64,000 nucleotides of DNA from Tahibacter aquaticus. GTDB taxonomy: Bacteria > Pseudomonadota > Gammaproteobacteria > Xanthomonadales > Rhodanobacteraceae. Positions 26,120 through 34,606 of the stretch are shown piece after piece (positions within the stretch are counted from its first letter, which is position 1; each line of letters starts with the position of its first letter). The DNA is taken from NCBI RefSeq assembly GCF_004363655.1, contig NZ_SNZH01000005.1, positions 334,365-398,364 of the forward strand. Direction: 5' to 3'. Under the pieces are notes generated by a model, which saw only the letters and a list, made by a program, of their open reading frames with translations, did no database searches and was not told the DNA's origin. Made by a program: the position numbers and the translations under genes.

Positions 26120-27736
26120 TCAGCCCGCGGGCGCCGCCGCCTCGCGCCGGTAGTAGGCCCGTCCCTGCCCCCAGGAAACACTGAGTCCGCGCAGCCGGCC
26201 GCGCGCATCGCGGTGGAATTCGAACAGCGGATAGCCACGCTCGGCAGCGACGAAACGCGCGGTCGCCAGCGGCGCCAGGGTCTGTTCGCGCCTGGCCCCG
26301 GGCGTGAGAAAGGCAAAACGGCCGGCATCGGCACGCACCGTGATCGTGGCTGCATCGAACAGTTCGGTCAGCACGCCGCGGTATTCCATCGGCACCGAGT
26401 CGTCGAGGCGATACTCGCCGGCATAGTCGGCGTAGGCGGCACCGCTCAGGTCCAGCGCAACGATCTGCAGCGGCGGTTCCACCGCCAGTCCTATCGCATC
26501 GACCAGGGCATTGCGGATCTCCACGCGCAGTTCGGCCCCACCGTCGCTGGTATTGGTCAGGATGACGAAGCCGTCGCCGCTTTCCAGATAGCCTTCGATG
26601 CGGGCGTGATAGCTGTCGTTGTCGCCACCATGATGGAACACGCGGGCCCGCCCGGCGCCTTCCAGGCGCGGCCCCAGGCCGTGCACGCTGGGCGCAACCT
26701 CGGTCATCATCTGGCGGGCCAGCGGCTGCGGCAGCAGGCCGTCCTGTGTACGGTAGCTCTGCAGCAAGGCTGCGACGAAGCGGCCCAGGTCGTTCGCGCT
26801 GGTCCACAGGCCCGAGGCGGCAATTTCCGGGAACGACTCCCAGCCGCGCGGCAAGGCGCGCACCTTGCCCTGTTTGTCGTGGGCTTTTGCCACATTGTCG
26901 GTCGTCGCGGGCAATGGGCTGGCGAAGCTGCTGCGCTGCATGGCCAGGGGCGCGAACAAACGCTGCTGCGCCAGCAACTGCAGCGGCAGGCCACTGTTTT
27001 CCTCGACCAGCAGCTGCACCAGCTGAGTGCCGCCGCCGGAATAGCGATACATCAGGCCCGGCTCTCGCTCGATGCGCACAGGCTTGTTTTTGGCCGGCGG
27101 CAGGCCGTCGAGAATCTGCAGCAGCGCCGGCATGGCTTCGTCGGGCTGGAAATCTTCGAAGCCGCGCGTGCTCAGGCCGGCGGTATGCGACAGCAGCATG
27201 CGCAAGGTAACGCTGGCGTCGGCGAACTGCGCTGCCGGCGGCAACTGCCAGCTTTTCAGCGACTGGTTCACGTCGCTGTCCAGCGCGAGCTTGCCTTCGG
27301 CCACCCGTTGCAGGGCCAGCGTCGCCGTCACCACCTTGCTGACCGATCCGACCGAAAACAGCGTATCGGCGTCGACCGGCAACGCCTTGCCCGCTTCGCG
27401 CGTGCCATAGCCACGCGCGGCAACCAGCTTGCCGTCGCGGATCAAGGCCACGGCGACGCCCGCTACCTTGTAATGCGCCATGCGTTCTTGCAGCGACCAG
27501 TGCGGCACAGCCTGTCCCGGCTGTAACAGCGAGGGCCGCAGGCCGTGATCGAGCATGGCCAGCGGGTCGGCCACGGGCGCTGCCGCACCGACGTCCAGCG
27601 GCGGCTTGCCCTCTATTGACGATGCGGCGCAACCGGCCAGCAGGGTCGCCAGCATCAGCGAGGCCGCCAGCGCGCCGCGCTGCAAGCGGGCGCACCAAGC
27701 CTCAGGGCTAGTGGAAATTTCAAGGTATGACTGCAT
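26120..27736 (-). CDS. Serine hydrolase lipoprotein, beta-lactamase/class C esterase family
   Basis: The protein has 538 residues. After 20-odd polar residues comes a lipoprotein signal, SLMLATLLAGC, with the lipidated Cys near 36, so it is a membrane-anchored periplasmic or outer-membrane protein. The beta-lactamase-related fold has SVSK (Ser131-Lys134) as the nucleophile pair, MYRYSGGGTQ as the YxN-equivalent and VFHHGGDNDSYHA as the HxG box. Family members are D-aminopeptidases, esterases or penicillin-binding-like proteins; the substrate cannot be read. The C-terminal 110 residues form a separate lipocalin-like beta domain. AGGAGT upstream supports the start at 27736. It is followed on the other side by the outer-membrane protein gene, read in the same direction. 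Confidence 0.87.
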   Translation of the reverse strand: MQSYLEISTSPEAWCARLQRGALAASLMLATLLAGCAASSIEGKPPLDVGAAAPVADPLAMLDHGLRPSLLQPGQAVPHWSLQERMAHYKVAGVAVALIRDGKLVAARGYGTREAGKALPVDADTLFSVGSVSKVVTATLALQRVAEGKLALDSDVNQSLKSWQLPPAAQFADASVTLRMLLSHTAGLSTRGFEDFQPDEAMPALLQILDGLPPAKNKPVRIEREPGLMYRYSGGGTQLVQLLVEENSGLPLQLLAQQRLFAPLAMQRSSFASPLPATTDNVAKAHDKQGKVRALPRGWESFPEIAASGLWTSANDLGRFVAALLQSYRTQDGLLPQPLARQMMTEVAPSVHGLGPRLEGAGRARVFHHGGDNDSYHARIEGYLESGDGFVILTNTSDGGAELRVEIRNALVDAIGLAVEPPLQIVALDLSGAAYADYAGEYRLDDSVPMEYRGVLTELFDAATITVRADAGRFAFLTPGARREQTLAPLATARFVAAERGYPLFEFHRDARGRLRGLSVSWGQGRAYYRREAAAPAG

Positions 27737-27871
27737 GGCAACTCCTGTCCGTGGTCGGGCTTGGACGGAGCTTGGCACGCTCAGGTTAGCAACAGCGTCG
27801 GCGTGCGCCAGTACGGCAAATGCTGGCGCCCGGCCGGTGCCGGGCCGGCGTTGCTGCAACCTGAGCGATGG

Positions 27872-28624
27872 TCAATCGAAGTAGATCGAGACCCCGAAGC
27901 CGCCCTGTACATCGGGCGTCGCCGCATTGACACCGAAGTCGGCGGACAGATCCAGCTGCACCCGTTCGCTGGCCATCCAGGTAAAGCCGCCGCCTGCCAC
28001 GGCGTTGTCGGGCGAGCCTTTGGCGTGGGTATAGCCGGCTTCGACGAAGGCAGCCCAGCGCTCGCTCAGGGCAAAGCCCAGGCTCGGTGAAATCGTATAA
28101 CTGTTGCTTCCGTCCTGATGGCCGGCATCGGCGTAGAGCGTGGCCGAGACGCTGTCGTCGAAGGCCCAGCCCAGGCTGGCGGCGACATCGTAGGCCGTGC
28201 TGCCCGAACTGAAATCGTCTTCGCCCGTCGCGAAGCTGGCGGTGGCCAGCAGCGCCCAGGAAAACGCTTTCGACGTGGACGGCCCGGCCCATTTGAAACC
28301 GATACCCGTATCGCCATAGCCCTTGTTACTGCTGCGCCCCTGCGGCGTGACCAGGCGCTGGTAGTTCCAGGGCGAGCCGAACAGGCGCAGTTCGAAGGTA
28401 TCGCTGAGGCCAAAACGCAGGTTCGTATTCGCCGCGTAGGCACGCAGACTCGTACCGTCGCGAGAGTCGCGTACGAAATCGGGCAGGCCCTGTTCCCAGG
28501 CGATACCGCCGGCCGGCACCGTCGTCGTGGTGACGGCGATGCCGGGCCGGTCGAAAGCCGGTGTGACGGCCTGCGCGAACGGAGCCAGCGCAGAGCAGGC
28601 AGTGAAAAACAGCCAACGGTTCAT
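27872..28624 (-). CDS. Outer-membrane transporter-like beta-barrel protein
   Basis: This 250-residue protein has a signal peptide (MNRWLFFTACSALAPFAQA). An alternating beta-barrel pattern runs to the C-terminus and ends in GGFGVSIYFD, a typical aromatic-terminated last strand. Internal segments (GYGDTGIGFKWAG, FSWALLATASFATGEDDF, SYTISPSLGFALSERWAAFVEAGYT) match the 'MetA-pathway of phenol degradation' type of putative transporters. Cargo is unknown. A strong GGAGGGG sits before the ATG at 28624. It lies 135 bp upstream of the serine hydrolase gene and could be co-transcribed with it. Confidence 0.78.
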   Translation of the reverse strand: MNRWLFFTACSALAPFAQAVTPAFDRPGIAVTTTTVPAGGIAWEQGLPDFVRDSRDGTSLRAYAANTNLRFGLSDTFELRLFGSPWNYQRLVTPQGRSSNKGYGDTGIGFKWAGPSTSKAFSWALLATASFATGEDDFSSGSTAYDVAASLGWAFDDSVSATLYADAGHQDGSNSYTISPSLGFALSERWAAFVEAGYTHAKGSPDNAVAGGGFTWMASERVQLDLSADFGVNAATPDVQGGFGVSIYFD

Positions 28625-28763
28625 TGGTCCCCTCCCCGGTTTGCGCCAGCTTAGCGGACAACTTGCACATACGCTGCGGCAAGGAAGCAACCCGATACCG
28701 GCCGGTCGAACGACAACGCCTGCGCTGCGGTAGCGCGGGCGCAGCCGCCATCGTTGTTTACCT

Positions 28764-30890
28764 TTATTGGAAACCGTTGGCGAAAATCACGTCGACCGCG
28801 CTGCCGCCCGTAGCCGATGTCGTATCCCTCAGCGCATACGTCGTACCACCGAAGCTCACCGTGAAATTGCCCGGCGCGACCATCGGCAGGTAGTAGACGA
28901 ATTCCACTTCCAGCGAACCGCCGGGCGGCAGTGCGTTCCAGCTCGACGACAGCCGTGCCCGATGGAAATCGCCGTCCAGGCCGCCGATATTGCTGCCGCT
29001 ATGGCCGGTGGAAACCACGCTGAGCGTGGCGCCGGACCAGTTGGTCCAGTTGGCCGGCGCCGAGGTGGACAGATCGAACTCGAACAGTGCACCGGCCGGA
29101 ATCGTCGTCGTGGAGTTGTTGACGATCTTCAGCTTGGGCGTGATCGGATAGTTGCTGTCGCCCAGGTCGAATTCGCTGACGCTGATGCTGGCGTCCAGCG
29201 TGCCCCCGGTTGCCGGCGTTGCGAAGCGTCGATTGCCGTAGGGCGCAGCGGACTGGAAGCGCTGATAGTAGATGTCGGTCAGCGTCGTGCCGATATACCA
29301 CTCGCCCTGGCCGCCGCGGCGGTCGGGATGCCAGCGGTAGTCGCCGGCCAGCTCCCAGATCATCACGCCGCCCAGGCCCTTGTCGGCGACATAGTCGGCC
29401 TTGGTCGCGGTCGAGGTCTCGTCCTCGGTGGAGATGAATACGTTCTTCTGCGCGTTCCACAGCCACGGCGCCACCAGGGTCGCGTCGTAGTGGCGCACGT
29501 AGGTGCCGCTGAGCCGGTCGTCGGGGTTGTTGACCGGGTCCAGGCCGTAGGCGGCGAGATAGGTCGGCAGAATGGAATCCTGCAGATTTTTTGCATGCCA
29601 CATCGGGTTGGAGCCGGCCGGCACTTCGGCATTCAGTTCCAGGTCGTGCCAGATATTGTCGATGCCGCGGGCACCCTGGCCGCAGCTGGTCAGGCCGACC
29701 GGACAGCCGCTGCTCTGTGGCGCCGTGCCCCACAGACCGTTGCTGCCGCCGCTGACATTGCGCCAGCCGCGCGTGTAGTACGGCACGCCGACATTGATGC
29801 GCCCGGCCGGCAGGCTGCCGCGGAAGTAGTGATAGGCCCAGTCGGTATTCAGATAGCCGAGATTGCCGTACTGCGACGTCGTATACACGTTCCAATGTAC
29901 CAGCTCGGCATCACGGCCGTCGTCGTACAGTGCGGCGTTCGGACCGACGAACTGGTTCCAGGCGCCGTGCAGGTCGTAGCTCATGACGTTGACATAGTCC
30001 AGGTACTGCGTGACCTGGTAGGTTTCCATGCCGCGCAGCAGATAGCCCGAGGCCGGTGCGGCCACGGTCAGCAGGTAGTACTTGTTGTCCTGCGCCGCGG
30101 CGGCATCGAGTTTCTCGCGCAGGGTCTTCATCAGTGCGACATAGCCGCGCATCAGCGCGGCGCGGCGCGGATTGGACACGCTCCAGTCCAGCGGATGCCC
30201 GGCGTCGTTCATCGAGGTGGCGTATTCGTAGTCGATGTCCACGCCGTTGAAGCCGAAGCGGCGCACGAAGGCGACGGCGGAATCGGCGAAGGTGTCGATC
30301 GCTGCCTGGTTGACCTGGTTGGCCGCGGTCACGGTCAGCGCATAGAAACCGCCGTCGGCGATGCGATTGCCATTGGCGTCGAAATAGCCGCCCGTCTCGG
30401 CCCAGCCACCGACCGAGATCAGCGTCTTCGCCTGCGGAAATTGTTTTTTGTACTTGTTCAGAAGATTGAAGTGACCCTTGTAGCTGAATTCCGGGTCCAT
30501 CTCCGCGCCGGCGACGCCGGGCCATTGCAGGCCGGTGGCCGGATTCTGCGGATCGGCCTCGTTGCCTACCGACAGGCGATTGCTGCCGTCGATATGGGCG
30601 AAGGCATAGTTGATGTGGGTGATCTTGCTCCAGGGAATGTCGCTGGCAAGAAAACGCGGCTGACCGTTGGTGCCGCTGCGCCAGCTGGTGAAGTAGCCGA
30701 TGATGCGGCGCTGGCGGCTGCCCATGCGTTCGCGGCCCGCCGTGTCGTAGGCGAGGCAGTACGGCGTATTCACGCCGGCGGTTTTCTGCATGCCGTCGGG
30801 CCTGCAGCTGTCCTGGGCCTGGGCGCTGCCGCCGCAGAGCGCGGCGACGGCCAGCAGTGCGGCGATGCAAGGCAGGTAATGGCGAGTCAT
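28764..30890 (-). CDS. GH18 chitinase with C-terminal beta domain
   Basis: The protein has 708 residues. A signal peptide (MTRHYLPCIAALLAVAAL...AQA) precedes a GH18 barrel of about 62-560. It has TLISVGGWAETGGYF near 156-170, the catalytic FNGVDIDYEY at 214-223 (Glu222 acid), YVNVMSYDLHGAWN and GGVMIWELAGDY. The first Asp of the usual DxxDxDxE is Asn here. Residues about 585-700 form an Ig-like, possibly carbohydrate-binding domain. The last residues, VDVIFANGFQ, carry the C-terminal motif shared with two other secreted proteins in this window. The enzyme hydrolyses chitin outside the cell. The gene is 143 bp downstream of the second chitinase on the same strand. Confidence 0.92.
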   Translation of the reverse strand: MTRHYLPCIAALLAVAALCGGSAQAQDSCRPDGMQKTAGVNTPYCLAYDTAGRERMGSRQRRIIGYFTSWRSGTNGQPRFLASDIPWSKITHINYAFAHIDGSNRLSVGNEADPQNPATGLQWPGVAGAEMDPEFSYKGHFNLLNKYKKQFPQAKTLISVGGWAETGGYFDANGNRIADGGFYALTVTAANQVNQAAIDTFADSAVAFVRRFGFNGVDIDYEYATSMNDAGHPLDWSVSNPRRAALMRGYVALMKTLREKLDAAAAQDNKYYLLTVAAPASGYLLRGMETYQVTQYLDYVNVMSYDLHGAWNQFVGPNAALYDDGRDAELVHWNVYTTSQYGNLGYLNTDWAYHYFRGSLPAGRINVGVPYYTRGWRNVSGGSNGLWGTAPQSSGCPVGLTSCGQGARGIDNIWHDLELNAEVPAGSNPMWHAKNLQDSILPTYLAAYGLDPVNNPDDRLSGTYVRHYDATLVAPWLWNAQKNVFISTEDETSTATKADYVADKGLGGVMIWELAGDYRWHPDRRGGQGEWYIGTTLTDIYYQRFQSAAPYGNRRFATPATGGTLDASISVSEFDLGDSNYPITPKLKIVNNSTTTIPAGALFEFDLSTSAPANWTNWSGATLSVVSTGHSGSNIGGLDGDFHRARLSSSWNALPPGGSLEVEFVYYLPMVAPGNFTVSFGGTTYALRDTTSATGGSAVDVIFANGFQ

Positions 30891-31033
30891 GGTCTTCCTC
30901 CCCGAAGTCCGTGGGATGAGCGGGATCCGGCGCAAGTGCCGGTCACTGCAAGCGTTGTGGAAAATGCGTCATGGCCTGCGCTCTGGCGCAGAACTGTAGC
31001 GGCCGCGGTGCGCCCACGGCCGCGCCGCGGCGT

Positions 31034-32782
31034 TTATGGCGTGTGCACCTGAAAATCGTCGGCAAACAAGCTGTCGGCGTTGGCGCTGCCATGGCCCAGC
31101 CCTTCGTGCATGGCATTGAGGATGCGGCCGTTGTCGGCATCGATCTCCCAGCCGAACACGCCGGCCAGACCGTTGCTGCGCGCAAATTGCCCCTTGGCCC
31201 TGGCCGAGCGCGAGCTTTCGAAGGAAATCAGCTTGCCCGCTGACGCATTCCACACCCAGGCTGCTTCTGCCGTCGCGTCGTAGCCGGCGACATAGCCACC
31301 GGCCCCGCTGCCGTTTTCACCGCCGAGAAAAGCGCTTTCGATCTGGCGATAGTCGAATACGCCGTTTTCCCAGGTGCCGGGGCTCGCCGCGCCGGCGGCA
31401 GTGCCGCTGAATGGATTGCCGTTCTGCACGCCGCTCAGGCCTTGCCAGCCACGCCCGTACATGGCCACGCCCAACACGAGCTTGGCCGCGGGCACACCGG
31501 CTGCGCGCAGGTTGGCAATGGTCGCGCTGCCGTTCCAGCCCGGAGCGGTGAGACCCGGTGCTTCACGCAGGCCCGCCTGGTGGCCGAGTACGTTGTTCCA
31601 GCCGCCGTAGTAGTCGTAGCTCATGGCGAACACCAGGTCGAGCTTCTGCGCCGCAACGGCATAGTCGACCGCGGCGATCTTGGCCGGCGCTGCACCGACC
31701 GCTGCGGTCAGCAGGTACTGGCGGTTGTTCTGTGCACCCAGCGCATCCAGCGCCGTGCGCAGCTCCGTCAGCAGGGCGTTGTAACCGGCACGATCCGTCG
31801 CCGCACCGAGCAAGTCGTTGGCACCGCCGCCACCCGGATATTCCCAGTCCAGGTCGATACCATCGAAAAAGGTATACGTTTGCAGAAACTGGATGGCCGA
31901 GTTGATGAAGGTGGTGCGCCGGGCCGGATCGTTGGCCAGGTGGTAGAAGGGATCGGACAAGGTCCAGCCACCGATCGACGGCAGTATCTTCAGGCCGGGC
32001 TGCGCTGCCTTGGCGCGGATCAGCTGGCCGAAATTGCCGCGGATCGGCGTGGTCGAGGTATCGCCCGGATAGCTGGTGTCCAGCGCGGCGTTGCGGTCGT
32101 GGATGGTGACGGTGTAATCAGGCTGGTCGGCACACTCCTGCATCAGCGCCTGATAACCCTGCGGATTGGCAGCAAGCAGCGAATCGTTGGGACCGCAGAT
32201 GGCGATGAAGGCGTAGATGATGTGGCTCAGGTTGGACGTGGGCATCTTGCGCACGGGAAAGGCGCGGCCGTAGATGCCCCATTCGACGAAATACGCCGCA
32301 ACCACCGCATTCGTGCTGTTGGCGTAGGGGCGGTTGTGTTCCAGCAGCGGCGCCGGCCAGGTCAGGCCGTCGCTGCCGCCGCTGCTGCCGCCGACTGTCA
32401 CGCTGCGCGGGGCGCTGGCGGTGCACTGCTCGCTGGCACCACTGCCGTTGCACAGGTCGACGACAAAGCTGTAATTGCCGGCGGCGGCGAGATTCAGCGT
32501 ATGCGTGGCGTGCTGGGCGTTCTGTCCGTTCGGCGTGAGTGCGGCCGTGTGCACGACGGTGCCGTTCTGCTTCAATTTCCAGCGGTTGCCGTTGTTGCCC
32601 CACCACATATCCCAGCTGACCGTCACACTGGCGCTGCCATTGTTCAGCGGTACGCTTTCCGGCATCCAGGCAATGGTCGGCGCCGGTGGCGCCTGGGCCA
32701 GTGCGTTGGCCGACTGCAGACCCACCACCGCGACCAGCACTGGGGCAAACAGGCGTGCACGCGAAAGCAATAGCGACTTCAT
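31034..32782 (-). CDS. GH18 chitinase with N-terminal ChiA-type domain
   Basis: The protein has 582 residues. A signal peptide (residues about 1-30) is followed by a beta-sandwich domain at about 35-131, like the N-terminal domain of chitinase A (SVTVSWDMWWGNNGNRWKL). The GH18 barrel of about 155-560 has LKILPSIGGWTLSDPFY at 264-280 and a full DxxDxDxE in FFDGIDLDWEYP (Glu314), then FAMSYDYYGGW and GVFGWEIDADNG. The end, ADSLFADDFQVHTP, carries the shared FA-D-x-F motif. The promoter region has a NagR-like palindrome overlapping the -35 box, so expression should answer to N-acetylglucosamine metabolism. With the downstream chitinase it forms a chitin-degrading pair. Confidence 0.93.
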   Translation of the reverse strand: MKSLLLSRARLFAPVLVAVVGLQSANALAQAPPAPTIAWMPESVPLNNGSASVTVSWDMWWGNNGNRWKLKQNGTVVHTAALTPNGQNAQHATHTLNLAAAGNYSFVVDLCNGSGASEQCTASAPRSVTVGGSSGGSDGLTWPAPLLEHNRPYANSTNAVVAAYFVEWGIYGRAFPVRKMPTSNLSHIIYAFIAICGPNDSLLAANPQGYQALMQECADQPDYTVTIHDRNAALDTSYPGDTSTTPIRGNFGQLIRAKAAQPGLKILPSIGGWTLSDPFYHLANDPARRTTFINSAIQFLQTYTFFDGIDLDWEYPGGGGANDLLGAATDRAGYNALLTELRTALDALGAQNNRQYLLTAAVGAAPAKIAAVDYAVAAQKLDLVFAMSYDYYGGWNNVLGHQAGLREAPGLTAPGWNGSATIANLRAAGVPAAKLVLGVAMYGRGWQGLSGVQNGNPFSGTAAGAASPGTWENGVFDYRQIESAFLGGENGSGAGGYVAGYDATAEAAWVWNASAGKLISFESSRSARAKGQFARSNGLAGVFGWEIDADNGRILNAMHEGLGHGSANADSLFADDFQVHTP

Positions 32783-32929
32783 CGGAAGGGTCTCCTCGGC
32801 AATACGGAAATAACCAGAATTAACAACAAAGAAAATTGTTCAATACTTGGCAAGAGCAACCGCAGCGTCGAACGGCCTGGCGTTCTTGCGCCCTGGCACC
32901 AGGGCAAATGCCGGGCCGCGACACGGCGA

Positions 32930-32958
32930 CAAATAGCCCTTGATGACAACGTTGTCAA
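32930..32958 (-). promoter_or_regulatory. Predicted sigma-70 promoter of the chitinase gene
   Basis: On the minus strand TTGACA (32953-32958) is a perfect -35 box, with 17 bases to TATTTG (32930-32935) as a weak -10. Transcription would start near 32922 and give a leader of about 140 bases before the ATG at 32782. The -35 box overlaps the palindrome at 32944-32957. Confidence 0.5.
32944..32957. promoter_or_regulatory. NagR-like operator palindrome
   Basis: TGACAACGTTGTCA is a perfect 14-bp palindrome. It matches the core that I recall for NagR (LacI family) sites of chitin/GlcNAc genes in gammaproteobacteria, TGACA-RCGY-TGTCA. It covers most of the chitinase -35 box, so repressor binding would block the promoter. 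No nagR is in this window. Confidence 0.72.
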
Positions 32959-33138
32959 ATTCTGATTCAAACATACTTAACCGTCTGTGGCAGCCGTCAC
33001 TACCCGGCCTGCCACAGTTGGAAAAAAAGTCGGAAACACGCCAATTACCGCACGATCACGTTCGGTAATTCTCCGGGCGAGGACACGATGACAACGATGG
33101 ACTGGCGACGGCCACAGAGGGCGATCGCTGGCGGCCGC

Positions 33139-33606
33139 TCAGCGGCGCTTGCGGAAGAACACCCGCAGCAGTTCCGCCGCAGTCTCGGCCTCGACGCCGC
33201 CGAGCACCTCGATGCGGTGGTTGTGCCGGTCCGACAGCAGCGTGTCGAATACGCTGCCGGCCGCGCCGGTCTTGGGATCGCTGGCGCCGTAGACGACACG
33301 GGCGACCCGCGCATGCACCAGCGCCATGGAACACATGGCGCAAGGCTCCAGGGTGACGTACAGCGTGGCACCCGGAAAGCGGTAGTTGCCCAGGCGCTGG
33401 CCGGCATCGCGCAGTGCCTGGATTTCCGCATGCGCGCTGGGATCGTTCAGGCCGATATTGCGGTTGCAGCCTTCGCCGACGATGTGGCCGTCCTGCACCA
33501 GCAGCGCACCGACCGGCACCTCGCCGTATTCCGCCTCCGCATGGCGCGCGAGTTCCAGAGCGCGGTGCATGAAGGCGGTATCGATGAGGGCGGAATCGTC
33601 GGACAT
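33139..33606 (-). CDS. tadA: tRNA-specific adenosine deaminase TadA
   Basis: This 155-residue cytidine-deaminase-fold enzyme converts A34 to inosine in tRNA-Arg(ACG) and is normally essential. It carries the HAE zinc/catalytic motif in NDPSAHAEIQALRDAG and the PCAMCSMALVHARV motif with the two zinc cysteines. EVPVGALLV and RVVYGASDPKTGAAGS are typical of TadA. The length is usual for the family. The start at 33606 removes nine basic residues of a longer open frame to 33633. It is a stand-alone gene, after a REP half-unit. Confidence 0.95.
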   Translation of the reverse strand: MSDDSALIDTAFMHRALELARHAEAEYGEVPVGALLVQDGHIVGEGCNRNIGLNDPSAHAEIQALRDAGQRLGNYRFPGATLYVTLEPCAMCSMALVHARVARVVYGASDPKTGAAGSVFDTLLSDRHNHRIEVLGGVEAETAAELLRVFFRKRR

Positions 33607-33660
33607 GCGTAATCGTCTGCGCGGCAAGGGCACGCATCATAGCGAAACAGGCCGGTACAG

Positions 33661-33692
33661 GTAGGTCGGGCACTGCCGCAGGTGCACCCCGC
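33661..33692. repeat. Half-unit of the palindromic repeat seen at 9802-9983
   Basis: GTAGGTCGGGCACTGCCGCA followed by GGTGCACCCC matches the left outer arm of the element at 9802. It lies between tadA and the spermidine-synthase-like gene and abuts the latter's stop codon. Confidence 0.65.
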
Positions 33693-34475
33693 CTAGCCGT
33701 CATCGGCCTCGCTGTCGGATTGCGCCTGCGACCTGCGCAAGCTGCCGTCCGGGTCGTGCGCGGCGCGTATGCGCAGCGCCGCCGGCACAAGCTGGGCCCA
33801 GCCGGCACGGTCGACTGCAGCGGGGCGGCGGATTTCGCCGATGCGCCGCTGCAGGCGGCGGCCGGCGAAGACGACGCAGTTGCCGCCGTCCTCGTCGAGC
33901 ACGCACAGCACGCAACCCTCGAAGACGCGGCAGACATTGGCCAGGAAGGCATCGCGGCCCGCGTCGTTGCTGTCGACATTCACCACCAGCATGCCGTCGG
34001 CGCGCAGGGCCTTGCGGCAGGCGGTAACGAAACTGCGGCTGCGCAGTCGGGCCGGCATGCCGGATTCGTCGTAGCCGTCGAGCAGGATGGCGTCGAAGGC
34101 ATCCGTTTCGCTTTTTATAAAATTAACGCCATCGCCCAGGTGGATGCGGCAGCGGCGGTCGTCGCGTGGCAGGGCGAAGGCATCGCGCAGCGCGATCACG
34201 CGGGCATCGCGCTCGACCGCTTCGCAGCGCGAGCCGGCCACATGGCGGTGACAGAACTTCAACAGCGAACCGCCGCCCAGGCCGATCAGCCCTATGCGCC
34301 GCGGCCGCGGCAGGAACAGCAGGAAACCCATCATCAGGCAGGTGTAGTCGAATACGAGCAGGCCGGGATCGCGCAGCAGCATGCGGCTTTGCACCCGCGC
34401 CGGGCCGAAATGCAGCGAGCGCAGACCCGCGGCGTCGACAACGTAAGGTGCCTGATCCCCTGCCCGCCTGGCCAC
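33693..34475 (-). CDS. Spermidine-synthase-like protein (Rossmann methyltransferase fold)
   Basis: The protein has 260 residues. SAM/decarboxy-SAM-binding segments are IGLIGLGGGSLLKF at about 62-75, CEAVERDARVIALRD, HLGDGVNFIKSE and FDAILLDGYDESG. The order matches the spermidine synthase C-terminal domain; the N-terminal beta domain is short. Many such proteins have no proven aminopropyltransferase activity, so polyamine synthesis is not claimed. The start is GTG at 34475 with GGGAG upstream; no ATG lies near. It is cytosolic. There is no operon partner within 130 bp. Confidence 0.8.
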   Translation of the reverse strand: MARRAGDQAPYVVDAAGLRSLHFGPARVQSRMLLRDPGLLVFDYTCLMMGFLLFLPRPRRIGLIGLGGGSLLKFCHRHVAGSRCEAVERDARVIALRDAFALPRDDRRCRIHLGDGVNFIKSETDAFDAILLDGYDESGMPARLRSRSFVTACRKALRADGMLVVNVDSNDAGRDAFLANVCRVFEGCVLCVLDEDGGNCVVFAGRRLQRRIGEIRRPAAVDRAGWAQLVPAALRIRAAHDPDGSLRRSQAQSDSEADDG

Positions 34476-34606
34476 TGAGTTGCCGCTCCCTGTGCTGGTC
34501 GTTGCGCGCTATCCACAGGCCGTCGCGCCGACGACCTGCCTGCCGCCCTCTTCCCCGCCGTGTGGTTAGCGCCGGCGGGGCAGCCATCTTAGCCAAGCGG
34601 CAGTGG

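Noticed and set aside
25905..26153. Possible small lipoprotein starting MLRFSVALLVLTLATDCG
   Set aside because: Signal-like start only; the rest is Pro/Arg/Ser-rich without likeness and runs into the convergent serine hydrolase gene.
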